Assembly: GCF_028330965.1 (NCBI RefSeq) | Contig: NZ_JAQMUB010000032.1 | Location: 124,001-188,000 of the forward strand | DNA length: 64,000 bases | Direction: 5' to 3' | Source of the DNA: Oscillatoria sp. CS-180 | Lineage (GTDB): Bacteria; Cyanobacteriota; Cyanobacteriia; Phormidesmidales; Phormidesmidaceae | Shown: in pieces, positions 11,218 to 20,596 of the stretch | How positions within the stretch are numbered: the stretch's first letter is position 1 | Layout of the letters: every line of letters begins with the position of its first letter | Program-made: the position numbers and the translations under genes | The notes under the pieces: model-generated | What the model was told of the DNA's origin: nothing | Databases searched by the model: none | What the model saw: the letters and a program-made list of their open reading frames with translations, nothing else

Positions 11218-12656
11218 ACGCCCTCCTTCACAACCCAGGTATCTTTGCTGCCCCCGCCCTGCGATGAATTTACGACCAGAGAACCTCGTCTCAGGGCCAC
11301 CCGTGTGAGTCCGCCAGGGTTAACGTAAATGTCTTGCCCGTTGAGGATGAAAGGCCGCAAGTCAACGTGGCAGCCCTCAAACTGCCCCTCGATGAGCGTT
11401 GGTACCCGCGACAGACTCAAGACGGGTTGAGCAATGTAGTTACGTGGATTGGCTTTGATTTTCTCAGCAAACGTACTGCGTTCCTGTTGAGTAGCATGGC
11501 AGCCCATCAGCATTCCGTAACCGCCAGATGCATTGGTGGCTTTCACCACCAGTTGATCGAGGTGCGTTAAGACATGATCGCGCTGTTTGGGATCTTCGCA
11601 AAGATACGTGGGTACGTTGGACAGCAGTTGCTCTTCTCCCAGATAGTAGCTAATCATCTCAGGAACGTAGGCATAAATCATCTTGTCGTCGGCAACGCCT
11701 GTGCCTGGGGCATTGGCGATCGCCACGCGCCCATTTCGATAAACCTCCATCAGCCCCGGTATGCCCAGCATCGAATCGGGTCGAAATGCCTTTGGATCTA
11801 GGAAATCGTCATCGATTCGACGGTAGATTACGTCCACTTGCCGAAGCCCCTTTGTGGTTCGCATCTGCAAGTAGCCATCCGCTACCACCAAATCGCGTCC
11901 TTCCACCAGCTCAGCCCCCATCTGTTGAGCTAAAAAGGAGTGCTCAAAGTAAGCCGAGTTGTAAATTCCGGGTGTTAGCACGACGACGCAGGGGTCACTT
12001 AAATTATCAGGAGCTAGATTCAGCAGAGCTTCGAGAAGTTGACTCGCGTAATCATCGACAGGTTGAATATCCAAGGCTTCAAAGAATTTCGGAAATGAGC
12101 TTTTCATTACCCGACGATTTTCAAGTACGTAGGAGACCCCTGACGGACACCGCAGATTGTCCTCCAAAACGTACCAGTTGCCGTCTCGGTCTTTCACAAG
12201 ATCCGTGCCTGTAATGTGGCACCAGATACCTTGAGGCGGTTGCAGGCCCATACAGGATTGCAGAAATCCAGGTGCCGACTCGATCGCCTCCCGAGGCACC
12301 ACCTTGTCCTTCAGTATTTTTTGCTGATTGTAGATATCGTGAATAAAACAGTTCAGAGCTTCGATGCGCTGCTTCAAACCCCGCTCTAGATACTCCCATT
12401 CTTTGTGGGCAACAAAGCGAGGAATCACGTCGAAAGGAAATATTCGCTCGGTTCCCTGATTATCGCTATAGACGTTAAACGTTACCCCGAGCTTGAACAG
12501 CATGTTTTGAGCGGCTGACTGTCGCCTCAATAATTCTTCGATGGGTAGAGCTTGTATCCGCTCAATCAGTGCTGCTGCCTCTGGACGCGGGGTGCCCTTA
12601 GCAGTAAACATCTCATCGAAGAAATCGCCAGGATCATAGGTCTCCAAGCAGGTCAT
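11211..12656 (-). CDS. circularly permuted type-2 ATP-grasp protein
   Basis: This is a predicted peptide or amide ligase (former DUF404/DUF407). The protein starts with [16 protein letters not shown] and contains the family blocks [51 protein letters not shown] and [16 protein letters not shown] use the ATG at 12656 (481 residues); the frame extends 9 codons further but family members begin at this methionine. It is the first gene of the alpha-E / transglutaminase module. Partner substrates are unknown. Confidence 0.9.
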   Translation of the reverse strand: MTCLETYDPGDFFDEMFTAKGTPRPEAAALIERIQALPIEELLRRQSAAQNMLFKLGVTFNVYSDNQGTERIFPFDVIPRFVAHKEWEYLERGLKQRIEALNCFIHDIYNQQKILKDKVVPREAIESAPGFLQSCMGLQPPQGIWCHITGTDLVKDRDGNWYVLEDNLRCPSGVSYVLENRRVMKSSFPKFFEALDIQPVDDYASQLLEALLNLAPDNLSDPCVVVLTPGIYNSAYFEHSFLAQQMGAELVEGRDLVVADGYLQMRTTKGLRQVDVIYRRIDDDFLDPKAFRPDSMLGIPGLMEVYRNGRVAIANAPGTGVADDKMIYAYVPEMISYYLGEEQLLSNVPTYLCEDPKQRDHVLTHLDQLVVKATNASGGYGMLMGCHATQQERSTFAEKIKANPRNYIAQPVLSLSRVPTLIEGQFEGCHVDLRPFILNGQDIYVNPGGLTRVALRRGSLVVNSSQGGGSKDTWVVKEGVC

Positions 12657-13006
12657 ATGCACTCTCCATGCCGACCGAACCACACATACTTGTTTGTTGG
12701 ACCTGCAAACTGTAAAACTCCATACTCTATTGGGAAGTTACAGGTTTATTTCAGTCAGAGAAGTTCGTTGTCGTGAACGTAGACATTTCATCAATGGCTT
12801 AGAAGCTCATCCGATGATTGTTTCGATCCGGAGTACAGAGAGGGGGCAGCTTATTTACGGATAGTACAGGGGCCAATTCATGAAATGCTTGTAAACACGG
12901 TGATAAGGACATCTTGTGAGTGCTAAATTATACATATTTAGGTGTGCGTTTGTATTGTTTTGTTGGTTTGCCCGTTTCTAAAGATTCAATGTAGAGGTCA
13001 TCACTT
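12657..13006. other. 350-bp divergent spacer
   Basis: No gene is seen. It must hold the promoters of the minus-strand ATP-grasp operon and of the plus-strand adhesin. AGAGG at 12993-12997 is the adhesin ribosome-binding site. An AT-rich stretch lies near 12923-12942. GAGTGCTAA at 12918-12926 equals one arm of a CIRCE operator but the other arm is missing. Confidence 0.5.
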
Positions 13007-16000
13007 ATGGTGCCCGGCTCTGTACTTAACCTGTCTGACCTGAACGGCATTAACGGCTTTGTCATCAGCGGTATTGACCCGTATGACTATTCAGGAGCCA
13101 TTATCAGTGATGCTGGAGATGTCAATGATGATGGTTTTGATGATGTCATTATTGGTAGCTATGGTGCTGATCCGAATGGTCTGAGCGATGCCGGTGAAAG
13201 TTATGTCATATTTGGCACCGATCAGCCTTTTTCTAAGCGTTTTGAGCTTGCTGATCTGAATGGCGAAAACGGCTTCGTTTTGAGTGGTATCAATAGTGGC
13301 GATCGCTCCGGTCGGGCTGTTAGCAGTGTCGGTGACGTTAACAACGATGGGATTGACGACCTGATCGTTGGTGCCTATACCGCTGATCCGAATGGTCTGA
13401 TTCAAGCGGGGCAGACCTATGTCGTGTTCGGTAGTTCTACCTTGGGAACAGGTGGAAATTTTGCTCTATCTGACCTGAATGGAATAAACGGTTTCATCAT
13501 CAACGGTATCGCTCAAGGAGATCGCCTGGGGCGCCGCGCTGTTGCTGGAGCAGGCGATATTAATGGCGACGGTATTGATGATTTTATAGTTGGTGCCTAT
13601 GGTGCAAATTCCGAAGCGGGTCAGAGCTATGTGATATTTGGCGATGGCTCACTTGGCAAGAACGGTAACTTCGACCTAACGTCCTTAAACGGTGATAACG
13701 GGTTTGTTCTTAATAGTGTTAGATCAGGCGAGCGCTCAGGATTTGATGCCAGTGGTTTGGGCGATATCAATGGTGATGGCCTTGATGATCTGATCGTCGG
13801 TTCTCATGGAAGTGGAAGGGCCTATGTCGTATTTGGCTCGGATCAAGGCTTTTCAGAGAGCCTTGATTTAGCTGACCTAAATGGTATCAATGGTTTTACG
13901 GTCTATGGTTTTAGCCGTTCTCGTCGGAGCTTTGCGAGATCCGTCAGTGGGGCAAGCGACATTAACGCTGATGGTTTTCAAGATGTTCTGATTGGTGAAA
14001 GGGACGCAGGCAAAACATACATTTTGTTTGGCAGTGCTTCAGTTGGCAATGCTGGAAGCTTTGACGTCAGAAATTTAGACGGGAGTAATGGTTTCGTTGC
14101 CGATGGAGGGGGATTCAGCGCGGGTGGAACTGCCCGAAGCGCTGGGGATATCAATGGTGATGATATTTCTGACATTATCATTGGTGCCGATAGACTTGGT
14201 GGAACCGGCGGCGGCTATATCATCTACGGAGGAACCTCTATCGGTGAAACAGGCGTTCTTGATCTATTTGATATAGATGGCAGTGACGGCTTAACTATCA
14301 GAGGTGTCGATCAATTTGACTTCGCAGGATGGGCTGTCAACAATGCAGGTGACTTCAACAACGATGGTTTTGACGATTTCCTCATAACAGCACCCTTTGC
14401 AGATCCTGATAGGCGCTCTGAAGCAGGTGAAAGCTATATTGTTTTTGGCCGAAAACCCTCGCTTGTTTCCCTCGTCAGCAACGCTACGACAGTGGGTGAA
14501 AGCGGAGGAGTTGCTCGCCTTACCGTTTCTCGAAGACTAGAAGACATTGCTGGAGATCTCAGTGTTGGTCTTGATCTCAGCGGCAGTGCTGATGCTGCTG
14601 ACTATCGCTTCAGTGACGGTGTTGTCAGTGACAACACATTGACGGTAATTATTCCAGATGGTCAGACTAGTGTAGATGTCTTAATTGCGGCAATCGATGA
14701 CTCTCGCGTTGAGTCTACAGAATTTCTCGAAATTGAACTGACGCGCAGTTTTACATACGTAAATGCGCCTGAGAGCGATACTTCCACCATTGCGATCGCA
14801 GACAACGACCTCTCTGAAGTCAACATCATCCTGAGCATCCCGCAAGACGCTAAAAGCCGAGACCTATTCCAACTGGACGGCTTCACGGTACGCGCTCCTG
14901 GCCGCTTTGGCTTTTCCGTGAGCGATGCGGGCGATATTAACGGCGATGGTATCGATGATGTCGTGATTGGTGCCCCTGGCTATGGTTCTCAATCAACTGC
15001 AGGAACAAGCCATGTGATTTTTGGCTCAGACAAAGGCTTTGATTCTACTCTTAACCCCTCTGAAATAAATGGGAGTAATGGCTTTGTCATTAACGGTATC
15101 AATATTCGCGACAGAGCTGGTCAGTCAGTCAGCGGAGCGGGCGATGTTAATGGAGATGGTTTCGACGACATTATTATTGGCGCGCCTTTCGTTAATACTC
15201 CTTCTCATACCGACGTCTCTACTGGTGCAAGCTATGTCGTGTTTGGGGCAGCTCAGGGGTTTGGGACTAGTTTCAATCTAGCTGACCTCGATGGGAGCAA
15301 TGGTTTTGTCCTTGAAAAGCCCAGGGGATTTGACCGTATCGGTACTTCTGTCAGTAGTGCAGGCGATTTCAACAACGATGGAATAGATGACATCATTATT
15401 GGTGGACCCGGTACATACGGTGAAAGCTATGTCGTATTTGGCTCTGATAAGGGCTTCGATGCGTCTTTCGACCTTTCAAATTTGGATAGTCGTAATGGTT
15501 TCACCATCTATGGCATTCGGGGAAGGAATTTAGGAACCTCTGTTAGCAACGCCGGTGATGTTAACGGCGATGGAATAGACGACGTCATTATCAGCGAATC
15601 TGGTTTTAACAGTAGAAGCTATGTAATCTTCGGTTCTCATAAAGGATTTGACGATTCTCTAGATCTTGCCACTTTAGACGGTACTAATGGCTTTGCAATC
15701 TTTGGGACTGATAAATCTAATTCTTTGGGATTTTCTGTAAGCGGCGCAGGTGATATTAACGGTGACGGTCTAGATGACGTCATTATTGGTGCAAGAGGAG
15801 CAGATCCTAATGGTGAAAGTGATAGTGGAGAGAGCTATGTAGTCTTCGGTTCCGATGAAGGCTTTGATAGTGCCCTCGATCTCTCTTTGTTAAATGGTCA
15901 AAACGGCTTTGCCATCAGTGGTGTCAGTAGATCTGATCAGTCTGGCAGTTCTGTGAGTGGTGTTGGGGACGTCAATGGCGATGGTTTGGATGATCTCATT

Positions 16001-17788
16001 ATTGGCGCATTAGAGGAAAGCTACATCGTATTTGGTGCAGAAACCTTCGCCTCCCATGTTGCTCTTTCTGCGCTAAATGGCGATAACGGGTTGGTTATTA
16101 CTGGTAACCAGAGCAGTGGCTACTTTTCGAGTGCGAATAGTTTTGTTAGCAACGCTGGAGACATTAATAGTGATGGTATTGCCGATTTCATTGTCGGTTC
16201 GGACAGAAGAGGAGTCAGTCGAATTGTTTTTGGCTCTCCGACCCTGAAACTTCCACAAAACAGCTTTCTTGAGGGGGGTGCTATAACTTTATCGGTCTAT
16301 CGTAGCAATGGCAGTTCCGGCGACGTGGAGGTTGTCATTGATTTGGGGGGGACTGCAAACTTCAACGATTACCGCGTCTTTGGAGGGATTGTCGAAGATC
16401 GTCAGCTCAAAGCGATTATTCCAGACGGGCAGGAACAGACTGACATCGTTTTCAGGCTCACAGATGATGATCGAGGCGAAGATGATGAAACCATAACCGT
16501 TTCAATCTCTGACAGCTCAGCATACACGATTGGTTCTGAAGGGACGAGTCATATCACTATTGTTGATAACGATGTCGCTCCTGCTCTGGAAAGCATCACC
16601 CGTCACTTTCCTATTGATGCAGCAACCGATGCCGATACGCTGGTTTTCCGGGCAGCTTTCAGCAAAGCAGTTCAAAACGTTGGTGCTGAGGACTTCACCG
16701 CGATCGGGACGACTGCGACTGTTATGGACGTTACTCAAATGAGTGACTCAGAATATGACGTTATGGTCTCTGGAGGCGATCTTGCTGCTCTTACAGGAAT
16801 GGTTGGCCTCGATTTGGCCTCTACACAAGATATTGCTGACCTTGAAGGCAACGTGCTCACAGATAGCGAACCGCTCATTAATGAGACCTACACTGTTGCT
16901 AAACAGACGCCGCGATCGCCTGTTTTCACCTTCAGACAATATGTACAGTTTCAAGCTTTAGACGAAGGCGTTGTTCCTACCTTGGATGAAGAGCTTTATC
17001 TGCTAGCAAATTCCGATGTTAAAACGGCTGTTGACAGCGGTGACTTGCCGAATGGATTTCAGCACTACAGCCTGTTTGGGGCTTCTGAGGGCCGCCCTTT
17101 ACTGCCACTCAATCTTGAACTAGGTGGTCTCAAGATGGCGGACTTTTTTGATGAGACCTACTACCTTGCTCAGAATCCAGATGTTGCTAGGGGCGTCAAT
17201 CAAGGTTTATTCACCTACGGATTTGAACACTTTTTGAAATTTGGTTTAGCTGAAGGGCGTAACCCCAGTAGCTTCTACAATGAAGTGTTCTATTTGGAGA
17301 ATAACCTTGACGTCAAATCAGCTGTTAAAAACGGAGTTTTGAGTAGCGGATTAACGCATTTCGTCCAAATTGGGCATGTTGAGAATCGAATTGCTAGTGA
17401 ACAGTTTGATCCTCAAGATTATTTATCAAACCATTCTGATGCACAAGCAGCCATTGAAGATGGTGTTTCAACCAGTGGCTTCGACTATTATTTGGAACAT
17501 GGATCGGATAATGACAGGTTTGCTAGCCTGCTGTATGAGGAGGCTTTTTATTTAGAGCAAAATCCAGAAGTCGCTGATGCGGTCAATGCCAAGGATTTTG
17601 AGTCTGGTTTTGAGCACTATGTCAGCTTTGGGCAGCATGAAGGTCGCAACCCAAGTTCACTATTTGATGAAGGCGCTTATCTCCGCATGTATCCGGACGT
17701 TGCATCGGCTGTTGACAATAACAACTTATCTAGCGGCTTTGAGCATTACTTCCGTTTTGGCCGAGCAGAAGGTCGAGCACTTGTGTAA
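13007..17788 (+). CDS. giant FG-GAP/integrin-alpha-like adhesin with Calx-beta domains and C-terminal repeats
   Basis: The 1593-residue protein is probably a secreted or surface calcium-binding adhesin. Order: seven FG-GAP repeats, each with a D-x-N-x-D-G-x-x-D calcium loop (from DVNDDGFDD to DFNNDGFDD, residues ~1-480); a Calx-beta domain (~490-600); seven more FG-GAP repeats (~615-1075); a second Calx-beta domain (~1085-1185); an Ig-like segment (~1190-1305); and six C-terminal repeats of ~50 residues with the pattern YL-x2-NPDV and HY-x2-FG-x2-EGR. Seven repeats make one complete beta-propeller, so two whole propellers are present. No N-terminal signal peptide is seen, so export would be by a C-terminal signal, perhaps type I secretion; no exporter is nearby. 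No operon partner. Confidence 0.88.
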   Translation: MVPGSVLNLSDLNGINGFVISGIDPYDYSGAIISDAGDVNDDGFDDVIIGSYGADPNGLSDAGESYVIFGTDQPFSKRFELADLNGENGFVLSGINSGDRSGRAVSSVGDVNNDGIDDLIVGAYTADPNGLIQAGQTYVVFGSSTLGTGGNFALSDLNGINGFIINGIAQGDRLGRRAVAGAGDINGDGIDDFIVGAYGANSEAGQSYVIFGDGSLGKNGNFDLTSLNGDNGFVLNSVRSGERSGFDASGLGDINGDGLDDLIVGSHGSGRAYVVFGSDQGFSESLDLADLNGINGFTVYGFSRSRRSFARSVSGASDINADGFQDVLIGERDAGKTYILFGSASVGNAGSFDVRNLDGSNGFVADGGGFSAGGTARSAGDINGDDISDIIIGADRLGGTGGGYIIYGGTSIGETGVLDLFDIDGSDGLTIRGVDQFDFAGWAVNNAGDFNNDGFDDFLITAPFADPDRRSEAGESYIVFGRKPSLVSLVSNATTVGESGGVARLTVSRRLEDIAGDLSVGLDLSGSADAADYRFSDGVVSDNTLTVIIPDGQTSVDVLIAAIDDSRVESTEFLEIELTRSFTYVNAPESDTSTIAIADNDLSEVNIILSIPQDAKSRDLFQLDGFTVRAPGRFGFSVSDAGDINGDGIDDVVIGAPGYGSQSTAGTSHVIFGSDKGFDSTLNPSEINGSNGFVINGINIRDRAGQSVSGAGDVNGDGFDDIIIGAPFVNTPSHTDVSTGASYVVFGAAQGFGTSFNLADLDGSNGFVLEKPRGFDRIGTSVSSAGDFNNDGIDDIIIGGPGTYGESYVVFGSDKGFDASFDLSNLDSRNGFTIYGIRGRNLGTSVSNAGDVNGDGIDDVIISESGFNSRSYVIFGSHKGFDDSLDLATLDGTNGFAIFGTDKSNSLGFSVSGAGDINGDGLDDVIIGARGADPNGESDSGESYVVFGSDEGFDSALDLSLLNGQNGFAISGVSRSDQSGSSVSGVGDVNGDGLDDLIIGALEESYIVFGAETFASHVALSALNGDNGLVITGNQSSGYFSSANSFVSNAGDINSDGIADFIVGSDRRGVSRIVFGSPTLKLPQNSFLEGGAITLSVYRSNGSSGDVEVVIDLGGTANFNDYRVFGGIVEDRQLKAIIPDGQEQTDIVFRLTDDDRGEDDETITVSISDSSAYTIGSEGTSHITIVDNDVAPALESITRHFPIDAATDADTLVFRAAFSKAVQNVGAEDFTAIGTTATVMDVTQMSDSEYDVMVSGGDLAALTGMVGLDLASTQDIADLEGNVLTDSEPLINETYTVAKQTPRSPVFTFRQYVQFQALDEGVVPTLDEELYLLANSDVKTAVDSGDLPNGFQHYSLFGASEGRPLLPLNLELGGLKMADFFDETYYLAQNPDVARGVNQGLFTYGFEHFLKFGLAEGRNPSSFYNEVFYLENNLDVKSAVKNGVLSSGLTHFVQIGHVENRIASEQFDPQDYLSNHSDAQAAIEDGVSTSGFDYYLEHGSDNDRFASLLYEEAFYLEQNPEVADAVNAKDFESGFEHYVSFGQHEGRNPSSLFDEGAYLRMYPDVASAVDNNNLSSGFEHYFRFGRAEGRALV

Positions 17789-17851
17789 GCAGAATTACGA
17801 GGTCGAGTTATTGCGTGGTCAAGCAGCCTTTCAATCAAGACGCGATCGCCC

Positions 17852-18760
17852 TCACTCCGAATTTACGGCTAAGTTAGACCACTTGGGATAGGCCAAGTTA
17901 TGCTTGGCAAATATCTTCTTCGCTCGCACGGTCAAGTCAGTTTTGTAGATAAACTCGTCGCGGGCGTCGAGGGGATAGCACTTTAGTTTGAACAGGCTGC
18001 CCCAGCTTTGGTCTTCCATAACGACGATGATCGGTAGACCCAAGTGGGTGTATTTGCTGGTGTGAGCAATGCGATACAGAATTCGTTTGACTAATTCCGC
18101 ATCGACCTCATGACTGAGATAAAACTCCGTGACAACCTGAGCTTCCAATTCACCCATATTGGCGTTGGAGACTGAGTTTGTCCAAATATGATTGTGGGGA
18201 ACGGTGACGATATTGTCTTCTGGTGTGCGAAGCCGGATACCCCGAAGGCCATAGCTCACTACCTCACCATATTCATCAGCAATTTCGATGCGATCGCCTA
18301 CTCGATAGGGCGTTTCAAACAGGCCAATAATGCCTGCAATCACCGAGCTAGCATAGTCCTTGAAGGCAAATCCCAGCGCGACAGCTATTGTTCCCGTCAC
18401 CGCTAACACATTCTCCTGAGACAGTCTCAGGAATAAGTTCATCAGTGTGATAACCGTAAGGGTAATGACAAAAGTCCGAGCAAAGGGTTGAAACTGCATC
18501 ACTTGCAGTCGATTTTCCTTGGCAACTCGTTCTGAAAGCCAATTAACCAGCCAATCCACAGCTTTGATGGTGAGGTAGGCGATGATAACGATGAACAACG
18601 CCTGAATGAGTTTAGTTCGGGTAATCTCAGTAAGAATTTCTCGGGTTTGATTGGCCGTATCGCTAGCCACCTCACTGGCAGCCTCGCCTGCGGCATCGGC
18701 GGCATCTTCAGCAGTGTCTTTTGCAGCTTGGGCTATCAAAGTGAAGAACATAAAGGTCAT
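17852..18760 (-). CDS. MscS-type mechanosensitive ion channel
   Basis: The 302-residue protein has an N-terminal polar, alanine-rich stretch (residues 10-45), three membrane helices (about 50-70, 85-110, 115-150) and the cytoplasmic beta domain. The pore-lining helix is recognisable in TGTIAVALGFAFKDYASSVI, followed by GLFETPYRVGDRIEI, the MscS hallmark. Its ATG is 3 bases downstream of the stop of the preceding gene, a 452-residue protein with a degenerate ATPase fold and winged helix, so the two are probably coupled. Such channels release solutes on hypo-osmotic shock; a gating role for the partner is only inference. Confidence 0.9.
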   Translation of the reverse strand: MTFMFFTLIAQAAKDTAEDAADAAGEAASEVASDTANQTREILTEITRTKLIQALFIVIIAYLTIKAVDWLVNWLSERVAKENRLQVMQFQPFARTFVITLTVITLMNLFLRLSQENVLAVTGTIAVALGFAFKDYASSVIAGIIGLFETPYRVGDRIEIADEYGEVVSYGLRGIRLRTPEDNIVTVPHNHIWTNSVSNANMGELEAQVVTEFYLSHEVDAELVKRILYRIAHTSKYTHLGLPIIVVMEDQSWGSLFKLKCYPLDARDEFIYKTDLTVRAKKIFAKHNLAYPKWSNLAVNSE

Positions 18761-18763
18761 CCG

Positions 18764-20122
18764 CTAGTCCTGAATGTTGATAACAAAATTGTTGCTTGCC
18801 AGTTTCCGCTTCAGTTGCGGGTAGTGCAGTGGATTGACCTTGAGGATGTGGTCGCGCTGCTCAATCAGACCACTGCTGCGTAAAATCTGAACGGAATTAT
18901 TGACCCACGGCGTCTCTTCTCCCAAGCTGTCAGCGAGTGCTGACAGCGTGAGATCTCCATGCACTAGCAGAGAATAGAGGATGTAGAGTTCATTCTGTTC
19001 TATTTCAGGTAAAGCGGGAAGTCTGGGCAGCTTACAGACAACATTATGCCTAAGCGCCACTTCTTGATCGCTATCGTTTGCCTCAGGTTTATGAGCAGCG
19101 TTAGAGGGTTCGGTGGTCTTGTCGGCTTTACGTTCTTTATCGTAGTAGATTGATTTGACAAATAGCTGTAGCGCGATGGTGCCAACGCCATCGGACAATC
19201 TTGCCAAGCGACGAAAATACTCTTGCCAGGAAGAATCCGAACCGTCGTCCTTTGCGGTTTCTGGGTTGAGCGATAGCGTATCTTGCTTCACACTGCGGAA
19301 TAGAGACCTCAAAAACACTACTGTTCCATCAATCAGCGCCACTGTTGTTTTTGTTGGTGACTCTGAGGAAGCCTCTTTCAATTCTTGAAGTCGCTCTCGA
19401 ATTGAGTCCTCGTCGAGTTGAATATTCAGGGTTTCAATAACCGGCATCAGCCAGTCCTGCATCTGCTGACCTGATAGCTTGGGCAGCGTAATGACTTCGC
19501 CACAGTGAGCCTGTAGTTTTAAGACGGAATTGAGGTATCGAAAACCTACCTGCCCACTGCCAATGATCCAAAATCGACGGCGATCGCCTAGCAACTCATC
19601 TCGCAGATAATCAATGCCGTCTAGTCCCTCAGCCGTTCGCAAAAAGCACCAACTCAAGTTAGGAATAACGGCAACGCTGGTACTCGGTTCTGCATCATCA
19701 ACCGCTAGCTTCTCTCGCAGCTTTGATTTTATTTCTTGTGAATCTACCGGACGCTCAACCCAATTCAGCGGGACCAGAGTTAATTTGTTCTCATCAGCCC
19801 AGTCTGTCAGACTCTCGGTGAGAATGCGGGCTACCGCAGAGACAGGACTGGCAATAACGATCAAGGAGTTGTTTGTAGCGCTAGGGTGTTCTTGCCAATG
19901 GGCGATCGCGTCAGAAAGAGCCTCTAAAACCGCACTTTTGCTGTCTGGATGACTCGGCAACTCGTGGACTAAGGTCTTGAGCTTTTGTTCGATTTCAGGC
20001 GGTAGCTCCGTAAGAGTTTCATTAACTTTGGACGGTTTCACCGGGTCCTTCGCCAGTCGCTTCATCCGAAAAGGCCGCTTTTTCAGGAGCCAATTCCTTA
20101 ACTGCTCAACCAAGTTTGCCAT
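18764..20122 (-). CDS. P-loop-like protein with degenerate Walker A and C-terminal winged helix, coupled to MscS
   Basis: I do not recognise this family. The 452-residue protein has a basic N-terminus, then an ATPase-like strand-helix pattern: SLIVIASPVSAVARIL stands where a Walker A loop (GxxxxGK[ST]) would be but has no GK, and VAVIPNLSWCFLRT takes the Walker B position without the usual acidic pair. The last ~80 residues read as a winged helix-turn-helix (LTLSALADSLGEE and QILRSSGLIEQRDHILKVNP). It therefore looks like a non-hydrolysing AAA/STAND relative that senses or binds rather than uses ATP. Start at ATG 20122; a TTG lies one codon before. It is transcribed into the MscS gene with a 3-base gap. 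Confidence 0.6.
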   Translation of the reverse strand: MANLVEQLRNWLLKKRPFRMKRLAKDPVKPSKVNETLTELPPEIEQKLKTLVHELPSHPDSKSAVLEALSDAIAHWQEHPSATNNSLIVIASPVSAVARILTESLTDWADENKLTLVPLNWVERPVDSQEIKSKLREKLAVDDAEPSTSVAVIPNLSWCFLRTAEGLDGIDYLRDELLGDRRRFWIIGSGQVGFRYLNSVLKLQAHCGEVITLPKLSGQQMQDWLMPVIETLNIQLDEDSIRERLQELKEASSESPTKTTVALIDGTVVFLRSLFRSVKQDTLSLNPETAKDDGSDSSWQEYFRRLARLSDGVGTIALQLFVKSIYYDKERKADKTTEPSNAAHKPEANDSDQEVALRHNVVCKLPRLPALPEIEQNELYILYSLLVHGDLTLSALADSLGEETPWVNNSVQILRSSGLIEQRDHILKVNPLHYPQLKRKLASNNFVINIQD

Positions 20123-20255
20123 CAATACCGCTTCTCTTTTCTAAAGCTGTTAAGGGTGAGACTGAAGATATTGCAATTCAAGGATGCTTAAAGTCACAGT
20201 CTGAAATTGCAGATAAGCTACTACGGCCCAATATCAATTTATCGCAGTATTTTCG

Positions 20256-20483
20256 TTGGCTCTTATACAGTTGGAGAGAATTGCGTACGAAAGAGGTTCA
20301 ACGTCATCAGTGCATACTTGCGTTGCTGGAGATACAGTGGAAATTATCATTCTGGAACAATCGCAAACATCTCAATTACCCCAAGTTACAGAAATAGACT
20401 ACCCTCTCCAAGGAACAGTACTACGCTATGACGATCCTTTTGAGCCAGTAGTCTCTGCTGAAGACTGGGAAGTCTTGAAATGA
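20256..20483 (+). CDS. VapB-like antitoxin of a broken PIN toxin-antitoxin pair
   Basis: The 75-codon frame ends with YPLQGTVLRYDDPFEPVV and then SAEDWEVLK, which resembles the C-terminus of small antitoxins that precede cyanobacterial PIN toxins, and contains the AGDTVEIIIL strand typical of their N-terminal part. The stop overlaps the toxin ATG (ATGA), as in intact pairs. The start is uncertain (TTG at 20256 is the first candidate). Because the toxin behind it is truncated, it may now be an orphan or decaying. Confidence 0.5.
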   Translation: MALIQLERIAYERGSTSSVHTCVAGDTVEIIILEQSQTSQLPQVTEIDYPLQGTVLRYDDPFEPVVSAEDWEVLK

Positions 20484-20596
20484 TCGTTTTAGACACACAC
20501 GTTTGGATCTGGTGGGTTAATCGTAGTGATCGCCTGACAGAGCGATTGGATGATCTGATCAAGCTCAGTCAGCTAGTCCGGAAGCTTGAAAGATAG
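20480..20596 (+). pseudogene. PIN-domain toxin (VapC-like), N-terminal fragment
   Basis: The 38-codon frame starts MIVLDTHVWIWWVNRSDRLT, the first strand and helix of PIN ribonucleases with the first catalytic aspartate (D5). A full toxin has about 125-135 residues; here the frame stops after 38 and the rest of the domain is missing. The end runs into the tail of an opposing Uma2 pseudogene, which suggests a deletion joined the two remnants. It overlaps the antitoxin stop by 4 bases. Confidence 0.7.

Noticed and set aside
12918-12926. GAGTGCTAA, equal to one arm of the CIRCE heat-shock operator
   Set aside because: The matching TTAGCACTC arm nine bases away is missing and neither neighbour is a chaperone gene.
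20116-20397. A 93-codon frame starting inside the end of the pseudo-ATPase gene region on the plus strand
   Set aside because: It overlaps the better supported antitoxin frame and shows no protein family features.
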